A stretch of 64,000 nt of DNA from assembly GCF_002288925.2 (NCBI RefSeq), contig NW_022098024.1, positions 498,037-562,036 of the forward strand, read 5' to 3'. The notes below the pieces were generated by a model. That model was not told the origin of the DNA. It did not search any database and saw nothing but the letters and a program-made list of their open reading frames with translations. Positions 34,255 to 45,560 of the stretch are shown here, one piece after another. The translations under genes and the position numbers were made by a program. The first letter of the stretch is position 1; the number at the start of each line of letters is the position of its first letter. Source of the stretch: Delphinapterus leucas. Taxonomy: Eukaryota; Chordata; Mammalia; Artiodactyla; Monodontidae.

Positions 34255-34998
34255 TTAAGTACTATTATGCAAAATGTACAAATAGGAAAAAAAAAATGTA
34301 CAAAGAACTCTTAAAACTCAATGATAAGAACACAAACAACCCAATTAGAAAATGGGCGAAAGACCTTAACAGACACATCACCAAAAAGATGGAAAATAAG
34401 CATGTGAAAAAATGCTCCAAATTATGTCATCAGGAAAATGCAAATTAAAACAATGATTTTTTTGTTTTAGGATACAACTACACACATATTATCAATAGAA
34501 TGGCCAAAATCTGGAAAACCGATAACACCAGATGCTGACAATGATGTGGAACAAAAGGAACTCCTCCCATTTATTGCTGGTGGGAACGCAAAATGGTACA
34601 GCCACTTTGGAAGACAGTTTGACAGTTTCTTATAAAACCAAACATACTATATATGTTCAGCCAAAGCACTCCTTGGTATTTACCCAAAGGAGCTGACAAC
34701 CTATGTCCACACAAAAACCTGCCTATGAATGTTTATAGCAGCTTTATTTGTAACTGCCAAAACTTGTAAGCAATCAAGATGTCCTTTGGAGGTGAAAGGA
34801 TAAATAAACTGTGGTCCTTTCAGACAATGGAATATTATTCAGTACTAAAAGGAAATGAGCTATCAAGTCATGAAAAGACATAGAGGAAACTTACATGTAT
34901 ATTACTAAGTGCAAGAAGCCAACGTGGAAAGGCTACATACTGCGTGATTCCAACTATATGACATTCTGGAAAAGGCAAAACTATGGGGACAGATAATA
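34255..34998 (+). mobile_element. Old L1 LINE ORF2 3' fragment
   Basis: Plus-strand L1 piece: 'tacaaagaactcttaaaact', 'acccaattagaaaatgggcg', 'tattgctggtgggaacgcaa', 'gaatgtttatagcagcttta' and 'tggaatattattcagtacta'. It is truncated before the 3' end and closely related to the copy at 16115-17495. Frames are broken. Confidence 0.85.
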
Positions 34999-35049
34999 AT
35001 TTATAGTCCATTGCGGTTTATTTTTATTATGAGGCCATTTCTTATATCA

Positions 35050-35282
35050 CTAGAGCAGTGGTTCTCTAGTTAGTGAGGTTGTGCCTCCATGGTGACATTT
35101 GTCAATATCTGGAGAAATCTTTTGTTGTCATAACTGGGGGAACAGGTGCTACTGGAATCTAGTGGGTAGAGACCAGAGATGCTGAGAAATATCTCACAAT
35201 GCACAGGACAAACCTCCACAACAAAGAATTATCTGGCCCCAAATGTCAATAATGCTGCACAGTAGTGCTCCGTTTCTGCTCT
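35050..35282 (+). mobile_element. MER20 (hAT-Charlie non-autonomous element)
   Basis: Nearly full-length MER20: starts 'cagtggttctctagttagtg', then 'gtcaatatctggagaaatct', 'ggtgctactggaatctagtg', 'cagagatgctgagaaatatc', 'gcacaggacaaacctccaca' and 'caacaaagaattatctggcc'. MER20 copies are known as eutherian-specific elements, some of which act as hormone-responsive enhancers in endometrial cells. Whether this copy does is unknown. Confidence 0.85.
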
Positions 35283-35784
35283 GGAGTTAATTACATCTAC
35301 AGTCTTTGCTCTCTAGGTCTGTGTAAGACATAAATACCTCTAAACCTGGTGGACACCCAGGCTTATTCCACAAAGAAGCTGCTTGTGTAATAGAGTTCTG
35401 GACAGAAAATTTAATTGGGATAGATAAGTTTAGTTGGGGCAGGTGAAATAAAGCCCATCAGGTAATTTGAGAGTGCCTCAAATTAATGTGACTTCAAGCC
35501 TCCAGATCTGCATTGGGGCTGGCTGAATGCAGTTTGCATGTCTGTATCTAGATTATACTCTTCTTTTTAGCACTTGGCATACTTGTTAAAATTACATAGG
35601 ATTTATATGTCTGAAGGCTGTAGTCTCTGACTAGTTCCTCCTCCTTTCTTCCCAACATTTCCTACTGGAAGATCTCAGTGTTACCTAGGAAATGCAGCAC
35701 AGAAAATCCCAATACTGTTCTAGGATATTAGTGCCCTCGTGTTTATTAGTTGTGGTTGATTATTTTATGACTAGTCTCTGTAAA
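35283..35784. other. Non-repetitive stretch, nothing recognised
   Basis: No named repeat or gene. Confidence 0.5.
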
Positions 35785-35965
35785 CTCTTTAAGAATATTA
35801 AGTAATTAGTTATTGCAAAATGCCTAGGAAGAGGTACTAACATAATTTCTACTATGAGGGACCTGAGATTAAGGTGACTTAAGGTCACAAAGCTGGTGGG
35901 CCGTTAAGGCAGTCAGTCTGGCTTAAAGATTTTATACTTCTTATCACTATGCTCTCTTGTTTTCT
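35785..35965 (-). mobile_element. MIR SINE fragment
   Basis: Reverse MIR: 'gggacctgagattaaggtga', 'taaggtcacaaagctggtgg' and 'cttatcactatgctctcttg'. Confidence 0.6.
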
Positions 35966-36299
35966 TTCTGTAGCAAAAAATTAATTAAATTAATAAGATT
36001 AAAAATTAAACCCATTAATGTGGGTGTTTAGGAGGAGAAATTGTTTGGGCGACGATGTCTTTTTTGGGTTATGATTCCTTTTTCATTTATGTATTTTTAT
36101 CATATTGTAACACTCACTTGCAGAAAAAGGTAGCAGGCCCTTAGTGTTCAGGAAAATAAAAAATATCTTCAAGGGTAAAAGGCTTAATCTTTTTAAAAAT
36201 CTACCCATTTATTTAATTTTCAAATGTGAAACATTATAAATATTGTCTTTTTCCTTTGGCCACAAAACAGTTCTGTTGCAGAGCCAACACTGTAAGTAA
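35966..36299. other. AT-rich spacer, nothing recognised
   Basis: No named repeat or gene. Confidence 0.5.
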
Positions 36300-36545
36300 T
36301 AACAGTGACAATAAAGCTACTATATTATCATTTTAAAGATGCTACTATGTGTCAGCTGCTATGCCAGCCACACTATATATATTCATTTAAATTGCACATT
36401 TAATTCTAATATATGAAATACAAACCATTATTTTCTCCATTTTGGAGATGAGGAATCTAAGATTATAAGAGGTAAATTCACTGGCCTAAGACTGACCGGT
36501 TTATAAGTGGTGAGACAGGATTTAGTCCAAATGTCTCCACTTCCC
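36300..36545 (-). mobile_element. MIR SINE
   Basis: Reverse MIR: 'gctactatgtgtcagctgct', 'ttcatttaaattgcacattt', 'ccattttggagatgaggaat' and 'gtgagacaggatttagtcca'. Confidence 0.75.
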
Positions 36546-37579
36546 CTGCCAAACGCCTCATGTTTTTCACAGCAACAGCCTTCATTAAATTTTTTGCATT
36601 CTGAACATAGTTTGTGATAGCTAAAATTAACTTTGCTAAAGTAAGATTCCCCTCCTCCTCCCACTGGAATCCTTAATTAACCAGAAGAGATACTTAGAAT
36701 GAAGGCAATTCTAATAGAGGGTATTCCCCAAAAGCAATTTAAAGGGACTTGAGTAGGTGATGGATTTTGTTAGAGGAAGACCATATTCTGAAAGGATCTT
36801 TTCCTGGAGTAATTACAAGACCTTTATTTATTTCTATATCTATTCCTGGGATTGAAAAGAGCCTGTAGAAAAATCTTAATTTGATATAATTGCTGTCAGT
36901 ATTTATTAAGCATCCTAGCAAGAGAAAGCCATATTCATTGTTGAGTATCCACACATCTGTTAAAAAAAGGCAAATAAGGGCTAGCATCTACCCCTAATCT
37001 GTGGTGTCCATCTTAACAAGGCTTGTTTTGATTTCAGATGTCCTAATTTCTGTGACTGATCATTGTTAAGTAATTAAAAATAGATAAGAATTCACAGATT
37101 TGAATGCTGAACTTCTGGGACTTTGGGACTTGCTGCAAGATTCAGTGAGATTAAACAACCTCTTCTATTGAATTTTTGTACAATTTTGCTAGTTTATCTC
37201 TGGTCTCCGTCTGTTGAAGCATCAAAAAAAATCCTAGAGGAGATGCTGGAGATTCAGATTCATGCCTGAAGTGAGGCCTTGGGAGTTGGTGATTGATTGG
37301 CTTGGAGCCCAAGTTCAAAGGGCAAGTTAATCTTAGAGTAATGAAAGAGAGAGTGAGGAAGAAAGATGGCCTCAAAATATGACGACCCAGGATATTTGCC
37401 AAGAACAGAGGTAGGACTGGCAAACACTCTTTGAAAGTTGGGGACAGGTTGATGACTTGGCTATACTGCTGTAAAGAACTGAGGCAGGCATTCTTTAAAT
37501 GTTTAAGAATAAAATTGTCAAATTCCACTTCCAATAAAGCATGACCACCCCTAAACCCCAGCTCAGCCACCACCACTGC
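36546..37579. other. Non-repetitive stretch with a 141-codon minus frame
   Basis: The longest frame outside the L1 that I cannot explain by a repeat runs on the minus strand, 37151-37576. Its translation has no motif, signal peptide or domain I recognise and the DNA has no promoter or splice context. I treat it as chance. Confidence 0.4.
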
Positions 37580-37613
37580 TCAAAAAAAAACAGAAAAGAA
37601 AAGAAAAGAAAAA
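37580..37613 (+). repeat. (AAAAG)n simple repeat
   Basis: An A9 run followed by three AAAAG-like units. Confidence 0.85.
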
Positions 37614-37839
37614 TAACCTCTATAAGAAAGCATTAGCTTTGGAAGGAAGTTAATCTTGCAATGAAAGCAAGTTGTTAAATGTAGACAGACTCTAAGCTGC
37701 TTACAACAATATTTGCTCCCTTTATATACGTCTATTATAAGATGCTACTTTCTCATTGTTTATTATGTACTCTATGCTCTTGCAAGAAGCTTAGCTTTGT
37801 TGTTTTTTTCTTTCATTCTAGTTCCTTAAATGTGGAAAT
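37614..37839. other. Spacer, nothing recognised
   Basis: No recognised feature. Confidence 0.5.
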
Positions 37840-38090
37840 ATAATTTTGTGTTAAAGGAGGTTTTTCATTTAATTAAAGAATGCATTCTAGAGCTTGACTA
37901 CTAATTAAAATTCAGCATTTGCTTAGCATGGATGGGTTGATAATTACAGGGAAATCTTATGTGGGTTTTTTTTCCACTTCATGATTTAGTTGCTGTTTAA
38001 TTTTGTACTTCTAATATTGTAATTAATACATGTTGCTATATTTGATTTTCTGTTTAATTTTTTAAAGTAAGACGGTAAAAAGTGTTCCAC
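37840..38090. promoter_or_regulatory. AT-rich block dense in TAATTA homeodomain cores
   Basis: Non-repetitive and AT-rich, with four TAATTA cores within 160 bp (37870-37875, 37902-37907, 37941-37946, 38020-38025); the first lies in the palindrome 'tttaattaaa'. Such clustering occurs in developmental enhancers but also by chance in AT-rich DNA. Confidence 0.25.
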
Positions 38091-38264
38091 TGCTTAAAAG
38101 GATATTTACCTAGCATAACTCTTACTCTGCCTGATCATCTAATGGCCATATCTGAGTTTTCTACCAAATTGATGTTTGTACCTGAAATGTCCTCTGCTCT
38201 TTTTCTAAGCTGACTCTTTTGCACCAGTGGTATCAGTCAATGTTGAATTTATTTGATAGGCCTA
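38091..38264. other. Spacer, nothing recognised
   Basis: No recognised feature. Confidence 0.5.
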
Positions 38265-38500
38265 AATTTATCAAGTTTTTTTTTTTAAACTTTGGGCTAA
38301 ATCATGCAGCTATGGAAGTAAAAAATACAAAATTATTGTCCTCACGGAGCTCACTGTCTATTGGGACAGACAGACAAGTAAAATAAGGCTTCAGAAACCA
38401 TGTAATGTATTACAATAAAAGCACAAGTTATATACTTGAGAAACAGAGAAGTGTTGGATTTAGAAATTATCTGAGAAGTTACACCAAATTTGCTCAGTTT
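38265..38500 (-). mobile_element. L2 LINE 3'-end fragment
   Basis: Reverse L2: 'tgtcctcacggagctcactg' and 'gggacagacagacaagtaaa' are the well-conserved 'ggagctcacagtctagt...gacagaca' region, followed by degraded sequence. Confidence 0.65.
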
Positions 38501-39439
38501 GCATCCCACCTCTTCATGTGACTTATTGGCCATGGCTTTAGATTTATAACACAATCTTTACTCCACCTCTTGTAACTTTGCTTTCACAAACCAGTCAATT
38601 TTATTAAAAAAGTAATATTGGTTAACAATTATATACATGTAACTTTACCTAATAACAGAAATAAATACAAAGGTATGTGACTTATAACTAATCCAAAATA
38701 TTTAAACTCAGCTACTTTGTGCCTATTTTGGGGTTCAAACGTGAAGCCAATGTTTGGATGAAGATTAAGTTGTCATGGCAACAGATGCTGCCTAGGATCA
38801 TGCTGTATTACAAGATCAGTTCATAAAGTAAGGAGGTCTCTCTAGGATGAAGAGTGGTTTATTGCATAAGGCATAAAAAATGTGAATAAGTAAAAATAAC
38901 TTTTTCAAATATTTGTTGGGAGGGTGAACTTTTTGAAACATTAGTTGGAGGGGGCGGTGTGCAAAATTTATTCCTTACTTAGCAAATAAGCTTACTGATG
39001 CACGTATGAAATGTACCGACTGGAATAATAGCTGCCTTTTACCTTGTCTCTCACCTGATCAAGTAATTTTCTCTTTGGAAGTCAGTCAGGCATATTGGAA
39101 AAGCTGTTTGTCTCAAGGTCAACCTTATAGCAGCATCCAGAGCGTGTTAATGGCCTCTGGGCGTTTTTATGTCATACAATGTATAACATGTTAATAATGC
39201 AAAAACAGTTGAAACGGTTCCTCAAACACACACAGAAAACAAACAAAACAAAATAAAATACTCCTTGGGGCAAAAGCTAAGCCTTCATCCTTTTTCCACC
39301 AAAAGAAAACTTAGAAAGATTTAGGAAAACGTGTCTTTAGATGGGGTGTAAAGAGTGTGCTTGAAGGGACAAATATGTTCACAACATTATTATGTCACAT
39401 ACTAACTATGATATTTGTGTTTATGAGTAAAAATATTCT
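38501..39439. other. Non-repetitive stretch containing an RFX-like palindrome
   Basis: No named repeat or gene. The 14-bp motif at 38769-38782 is listed separately. Confidence 0.5.
38769..38782. promoter_or_regulatory. X-box-like (RFX) palindrome
   Basis: 'gttgtcatggcaac' differs at one position from the perfect RFX palindrome GTTGCCATGGCAAC. RFX factors bind such X-boxes, often near ciliary or neuronal genes. The base match is direct; occupancy is inference. Confidence 0.4.
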
Positions 39440-39680
39440 TGGTAATGCTATTTATGATAAGAAATAATGGAAAGTATCCTCAAGGCCTAAAGAGAGAATA
39501 CTGGTGAGCTACACTAACCAATCAGCTATTTAAACTCATATATTTTATGAGTATACAATCACATATTAGTTTTTTTCTCTTAATGGTAAGTGGAAAAGGA
39601 ATAAAGCAATAATATATACATAGTATAATTGCAACTATGTAGAAAAAGAAAAATTATAGGAAAACCAGTATTATGCAGAA
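39440..39680 (+). mobile_element. Old L1 LINE fragment
   Basis: Diverged plus-strand L1 3' portion: 'ctatttatgataagaaataa', then a 'taatggtaagtggaaaagga' stretch and 'tatatacatagtataattgc', matching the region between the ORF2 end and 3' UTR of ancient L1s. Confidence 0.5.
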
Positions 39681-41011
39681 ATGTAGTATGGAACAAAATA
39701 GACCAAAATATTAACTCATTCATTTATAAATCATTCATCATGTTATTCACTTATCCACTTACATATGATATTTATAAAGCTATGGCAAATACATGTTGAG
39801 AATATAATAAAGAGAATAAGACAAACTTTGCAATTATGGAACATATTCTTAGCTGATTCTGATTTGTACTATATGTATGGTTTTAATACTTTTTCCTCTG
39901 AATCTGCCATCCTTTCTATAAAACATGCAAATTTATCTGATAATTAAAAATCCCTAAGGTCAAAACAGAAATATTAGCATAGTATCATGAATCTTCCTAA
40001 ACCTGGATTTTGAGCATGGCTAAATGATACTCTGTAGACACAGCTGAGTTCCACTAGCTTTGGAAGGGACAGTATGTTTTGTTGTCAGTTAAAATCCCAG
40101 AGGAGACTCCCTGGCAGCATCCAATGACCTAACCTGAAATGGGTCCAAGGTGATTACAAATCTATAGCTTAGCTCTTACTGAAAACATAATAGAAACTTA
40201 AAAATACAAAGTGGTTGTAGTTATTTAGTCACATAGAGCAAACTGGCCAACTGACACATATTTTGTCTGAATGATGCCAAACCTAAAACAAAACAAAACA
40301 AAAAAATCTCTCAGTCAGCATCAAAATACAGTTTCACCAATTTGCTCTGCTGAACCTATATACTTTTCTGTCATTTGGTGAATAACATTCACCAGCTCTT
40401 TTATCCTATCATAATCTCTGTCTCAGTCCTGTTCTATTTCCATCATAGTCAATTATAAAGAATGCACAGGCACCTCCTAACTACCTTTATACCTGCTCAT
40501 CCCGCTTTCCCATAAATATCTCAAGCCTAAGAGCACTAAATTCCATCCTAGAGAATATCCATTGTCTTTACCCTATTTGCCAGAGAGGTTTGACAATTGC
40601 CCTTCTACTTCCCAGGCTATAGTGACAAGTATTACAGAGCATCAGCAGGCTCCCTGAATACCTTCCTGCCATCATCATTTCTTTATTTCCAGGAATCTGG
40701 CATTTCCTTTCTCTTACCCTCATGTTTCCTGAGGCTTAAACTCAGTTCTGTAGACACAATTATTCTTAGACTACAGTCTTAAGTCCCAAACCGTAACACG
40801 CATACCTCAAAAATAGGGGCCAGAGCAGAGTTCCTATCTCCTAGCCACCTAGAAGTTCTCCATGCGTTGCTTCTTTGTTTTTCTGGAACCTCTCGCTTAC
40901 TTGAATTTCCGTCTTGGTAAGCTCTTCTGAAATTTACATCCCATGTGTTAAACCAGCTGCCAACTGCCCAGCTCAAATCAAATGAATAAAAACAAAGCCA
41001 TAGGGGTTTTT
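39681..41011. other. Non-repetitive stretch, nothing recognised
   Basis: No named repeat or gene. Short (CAAAA)n patch at about 40287-40305. Confidence 0.5.
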
Positions 41012-41227
41012 GTTTGTTTGTTTGTTTGTTTTATGCGGTACGCGGGCCTCTCACTGTTGTGGCCCCTCCTGTTGCGGAGCACAGGCTCCGGAAACGCAGG
41101 CTCAGCGGCCATGGCTCACGGGCCCAGCCGCTCCGCGGCATGTGGGATCTTCCCGGACCGGGGCACGAACCTGTGTCCCCTGCATCGGCAGGCGGACTCT
41201 CAACCACTGCGCCACCAGGGAAGCCCC
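41012..41227 (-). mobile_element. CHR SINE, short (cetacean-type) form
   Basis: Reverse copy: a (TTTG)n tail region (41005-41032), 'tgcggtacgcgggcctctca', 'ctcagcggccatggctcacg' and the head 'cgccaccagggaagcccc'. The duplication 'aagccataggggttttt' / 'aagccatgggttttt' flanks it (40995-41011, 41228-41242). The tail has become a TTTG microsatellite. Frames through it are not genes. Confidence 0.95.
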
Positions 41228-41242
41228 AAGCCATGGGTTTTT

Positions 41243-42739
41243 ATTCCTTCGCATTAGGATTTGCTTTTTTTCTCTACATTCTGCAATATGGCTAAGGGGT
41301 AGAATTTTTTTCCCACTGAGTGAACTTTGAGTGAGGTCAAATAATGACAATGCCTTGGGAATGGGGGTCTACTAGGAAGCTGTGAGATGTATAAAATAGT
41401 AACAGTGCTCTGGAGCTGAAGCTTTTTGAGGCGATCCAAACCCAGTATGCACCCTTCTGTGGTTGCAAGACTCCTTTTTTTGAAACTGCCATGGAGCTGG
41501 GGATAGAGAGATGAGATTAGGCCAAATTAGAATGTCCCAAACCTCCACTGTTCTTACTGAGGTTCAGAGGTTTTTCTTGGATAAATGCTCTTTAGATTGT
41601 TGCAATCCTTTTGTTAATTTCCAGAGTTCTGAAAAAGTTGATTTGGACAATTTTGCCAGCATTTTTTTTGCTCCTATGGAGAAACAGATTTACAGAGGTT
41701 CTTATTCTGCCATTCCCCAAATCCTTCCCTCCAGTTATAAAAGCTTTCTGGTTTCTGAAAACAAACAAAAAACTTGGGCTGAGAATTTAAATCTGCTCTG
41801 GCATACTTACAAGTAACCAGCCAGCTTCATAGATTGTATACTTTTTATTTCTACTGAACTGTTTTGAGGTCACTCAAAGTCTTGTCTTTTATAGACATTT
41901 GATTCCAGGTAACTACAGGTGAACAATTTAAATGACCGATTTGCTTGCAGTGAACTACCAACACTCCATTTACTGCTAGCACCCGTGTTATTAGTGCCTT
42001 TAAATCTAACCCATCAGAAACCAATTATGGATTCCCATCCTCAAGATTCTGTTCTTCTGGCTCTACTTCTAGGATCAATATGAGTATCTATCAGAGAACC
42101 AGAGGCACCGTAAGTGTTATGGTGTATGGGATAAAATATTTTTAAAGGAATTAGCAGCATAAATTTGAGGGTGGATCATGGTTTGGAAATATAGGGAACA
42201 TTCAAGCATTGTCAGGGGAAGCGTGAACCATGGCAGTCTGGGAACGGGTGATGCTGCAGGGGAAGTGCTGTTACCTGAGTCCATAAGGAAAGTGACATGG
42301 GATAAAAACTCAGATTTAACTTCCCCCCTCCCCCAATTTTCCAGATTTTGCAGAATCTAAATAATCAGAAGATAGATCCTGCTATTGTGCTTATGGAGCT
42401 ATCAAACCGGGAGATACTTGGCTTATATAGTTATTGAGCCATTTGCTTCTATTCAGATATGATCCCCTGAAGGTTTAGGGTTGATGTCATATTCAGCGTT
42501 GTTATTCCTATTTAACATACAGTAGCTTTCCAATAGATATCCCAATAGATATTTACTAAATCATAACTGCCCATTTGTGGTATACCGCTCATTTCTCCCC
42601 AAGGCAGGGATGCTCTAATCACCTGAAAGGCAGAGCCCTTTCTCAGAACCATGTATTCTGCCTCTGAGTATCAGGAGACCTTCTCAGCCTCAGCCACACA
42701 TTGCAATGCTGGGCGTGAAGGCTGTTTCCCTCCGGTGTT
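41243..42739. other. Mostly non-repetitive; possible unnamed old repeat at 41540-41720
   Basis: 41540-41720 ('ttctgaaaaagttgatttgg') resembles an old interspersed repeat I cannot name. The 101-codon plus frame at 41511-41816 lies over it and is not convincing as a gene. No other feature. Confidence 0.4.
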
Positions 42740-42960
42740 GTGTCAATTCCACTTTATGCATAACTCCAGAGCTAACCCATCTTGCTTGGACTTTAATTAA
42801 ATAGCCTTCAAGGATGAAGTACCACAGGGGGCAAGGTCACAGGGATAGCTACAATTATTTCCTGCAGCTATTGATTTTACACTAATGATCTCAAATGATG
42901 CATGACTCTGGATCTAGCGATCTCACTTGGAATGGCAGGCGGGGACTTACGCTTTGGTTC
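42740..42960. promoter_or_regulatory. Candidate conserved noncoding block
   Basis: Non-repetitive. It holds the palindrome 'tttaattaaa' (42792-42801), an AAGGTCA nuclear-receptor half-site (42833-42839) and 'aatgatgcatgactc', an AP-1/MAF-like sequence. Enhancer function is inference only. Confidence 0.25.
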
Positions 42961-43074
42961 TCACAAGGGACCTGAGCAATTTAGACAGATTTAAACTTGT
43001 TGATGCTATTTTTCTAAGGGTGAAGGAGGATGAAAGTCTGAAATCTGGAGGTTATGTGAATGTAATGGACAGTA

Positions 43075-43270
43075 TAATATTAAGATGAGAGAGTTTGACG
43101 CCAGAAAGAACTGAGATCAAATTATAGTTTTTCCATAATTCCTTGTGGACCTTGAGCAAGTAGCTGAGCCCCTCAGAGCTTTGGTTTTCTTATCTGTAAA
43201 ACAGGGATAATGATGGGCATTTCATTTTTTTTTTTTTTAAAGTAGAGGAGATGGTAATTTTAAGTCATTA
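43075..43270 (+). mobile_element. MIR SINE fragment
   Basis: Forward MIR: 'ttgtggaccttgagcaagta', 'tctgtaaaacagggataatg', then a T-run and a weak 3' end. Confidence 0.7.
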
Positions 43271-43439
43271 AGCACTAGGCTGCAATAATTGCTGCTTTCT
43301 TTTCCACTTTTATTTAAGGCACTAAGATATGTATTTATGATACATATTTATCATATTTAGGCATATTTATCTTTTAATTCTTGGTACACCAAAAGCCTTT
43401 AATACCAAATAAATATATCTCTAATGATGGGATTAGAGA
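43271..43439. other. AT-rich spacer
   Basis: No recognised feature. Confidence 0.5.
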
Positions 43440-43650
43440 CAACATGTTAGGAAGAACACTTTTAAGACTTCAAAGAACTGGGTTTGCAACCACGTTCTAC
43501 CCTACTGTGTGACCTTAAGCAACTTTTTGTCCTCTCTGAGCCTCTTGTACTCTCTGAAAAGTATGGGCACTGACAGATCCGACACTGTGTTGTTAATGAT
43601 AAAGGGAATTAAAAGTGTGAAAGCATCTGACTGAAAGATGAGTTCTCTAA
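43440..43650 (+). mobile_element. MIR SINE
   Basis: Forward MIR: 'gaactgggtttgcaaccacg', 'actgtgtgaccttaagcaac', 'cctctctgagcctcttgtac' and 'taatgataaagggaattaaa'. Confidence 0.75.
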
Positions 43651-44159
43651 AATACCATTTATCCCACAAGTAAGCCTTGGGCAGAATACCTGAAGGACCA
43701 GGAAAGGAGGCATTTTCACAGCTTTGCAGAGACTATTGATTTAAAAATTGCTGGTAATAGTTTGGGAAATGGTGCACACATGCAGGAAGGCTTTTGTTTT
43801 TCTCCTTTTCTTTGACTTCTGAAGCCAAAAAAGACCAACAATCAAGGGGTAGAAGAAATCAAACCTTAAGGTTAGAAGATTCCACTAAGAAAGTTTATGA
43901 AAACCAACACGAGATATAACTCTCTCTCTCTCTCTTTCTCTCCAGGGATCTGTGAATGTAGTTGTACACCTTCACTTTACGGCAGAGCATCTCATAACAA
44001 AGAAAAACTGCTACGTCAAAGCAGGTTTTTTTCATCCCAGTTTCTCGTGGTATTTTTTATCTTCTAATTTTCCCAGACTATTTCTCCAATCCTTTGGGTT
44101 GAAATACTCACATTCTGACTCTAATTTACCATCTCTGAAATTCGTGTATTCACTCTTTT
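43651..44159. other. Non-repetitive, with a short (CT)n tract
   Basis: CT-repeat tract at 43919-43944. No gene recognised. Confidence 0.5.
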
Positions 44160-44460
44160 ATCTTTTTCTTTCAGCAAAGATCCATTCAGTATCTATTATT
44201 ATGTAGCTCCTATGTGCTAGGAGGTATTGGAAGCCCCATCAAACAATTTTAAGTCACTTACAGTTGGAAGGGGAGTCAGATGCATGAAGAAGGAATGACT
44301 AATGTCACGATAGTGCACAAGTAAGGAACTTAACCCACACCCAGGATGTCACGGAAGGCATCCAAAAAGAAGTGATGTCTAAGTTGAGAACACAGGGGGT
44401 AAGTAGGTCAGAGTAGTGGTGCTGGGGATAGAGAGTGTGCTTTCAGGGCCAGTTTGAAAC
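44160..44460 (-). mobile_element. L2 LINE 3'-end fragment
   Basis: Reverse L2: 'tagctcctatgtgctaggag', 'cttacagttggaaggggagt' and 'tgatgtctaagttgagaaca'. Confidence 0.55.
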
Positions 44461-44569
44461 TGTAAATAATGTTACTTAGGTGGAACAGAGTTGGGATAGG
44501 GAAGGGAGGGCAGTACATACACAGATGAACTGGACAGGCAATGCGACTAATTATGAGCTAGCTTTTGGT
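44461..44569. other. Spacer
   Basis: No recognised feature. Confidence 0.5.
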
Positions 44570-45005
44570 GGACACTGTGATGTCCCCCCAGACCTCCCTC
44601 CAAAGCTTTCTTTTCCTGTCATTTGGGAGTGCTGTTGGCCAATAGCCTTCACGGTCAGGGAAGTGACAAAAGCCATTCAGGTTTTGTGTCACCTGCAGAG
44701 CCACCTTGCTCAAAGTCACAACCCTTCCTGGGGTAGCCCATACAAAATAGCTGGGCAGTGGAGGAATATAAAAATCTGGCCATGTCCACCCAACCTGGGA
44801 CTACTTTGAAAGGCCATTTTAGCTTCAGAGGTTCCCATGAGCTTGGCTGGTACATCTCTTAGCGCCGCCTCACAGCTCAGCCTCTTCCCGACCTGACTCT
44901 TGCTCCCTTCAGATCACTTCCAAAGGTTTTGATCTTGAGGGCACTGCTTAATAATCCTGACTCAAAATCCACTTCCCAGGGATTTCAGCCTGTTATGGAC
45001 ATCAT
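44570..45005 (+). mobile_element. LTR-like interspersed repeat, family not named
   Basis: Resembles a known mammalian repeat with an LTR-like 3' end: 'ctggccatgtccacccaacc', 'ttagcgccgcctcacagctc', 'agcctcttcccgacctgact' and 'gatcttgagggcactgctta'. A 109-codon frame (44480-44809) across it is not a gene. Family uncertain. Confidence 0.42.
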
Positions 45006-45209
45006 CAAATCTATGGGATTTAGCTCATCACAGTCCAGCAGCCCTCATTTTACAAATAGACAATTCAGACCCACAAAAAAGTAATTTTTCAAATAGTTAC
45101 TGTTAGTCATTGGCTAAATAGGTTCTAGAGTCCAGGTATGTTGGCCGCTAGTTCAGTCCTCTTTCCCTGTAATGCAAACATTGCCATTTGTTTGCAACTT
45201 CTATGAGTT
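45006..45209. other. Spacer
   Basis: No recognised feature. Confidence 0.5.
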
Positions 45210-45560
45210 GAGAAGAGAAAGCTTTTCAAGTTGACCGTATCTCCCCTCGCCATTGTCATCTCTCATCACTTCTCTCCTCACCCTCTGTGCTTTAGCCACA
45301 GTAAACTAGTATTTTCAGTTCTCCAAGTGTGAGGGATGAGTTATTTCATTCCTCATTACCTATGTGTAATTCTTCAGTTACAGTCTCAGTCTCCTACCGA
45401 TTGGCTGCCTGGCTACACATCTGAAGCAAGAGTCCACCCATGGAGACTCTTGCTTACCCTAGGCAGAATTAGACAAATCTGTCAGCTCATTTATACCCTC
45501 ATAATATACATAACCTACAGAACATACTCTTATCTGTGTTTTCTTGCATCTTCCCATTCT
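45210..45560 (+). mobile_element. L2 LINE fragment
   Basis: Forward L2-like pyrimidine-rich text: 'ttctctcctcaccctctgtg', 'ctttagccacagtaaactag'. Moderately diverged. Confidence 0.45.

Noticed and set aside
37151..37576. 141-codon minus-strand open frame
   Set aside because: No recognisable domain, signal peptide or coding bias; no promoter, splice or poly(A) context. Lengths like this occur by chance in 64 kb.
42820..42840. CTCF site at 'ccacagggggcaag'
   Set aside because: Only the GGGGGCA part fits; the upstream half of the consensus does not align without a gap.
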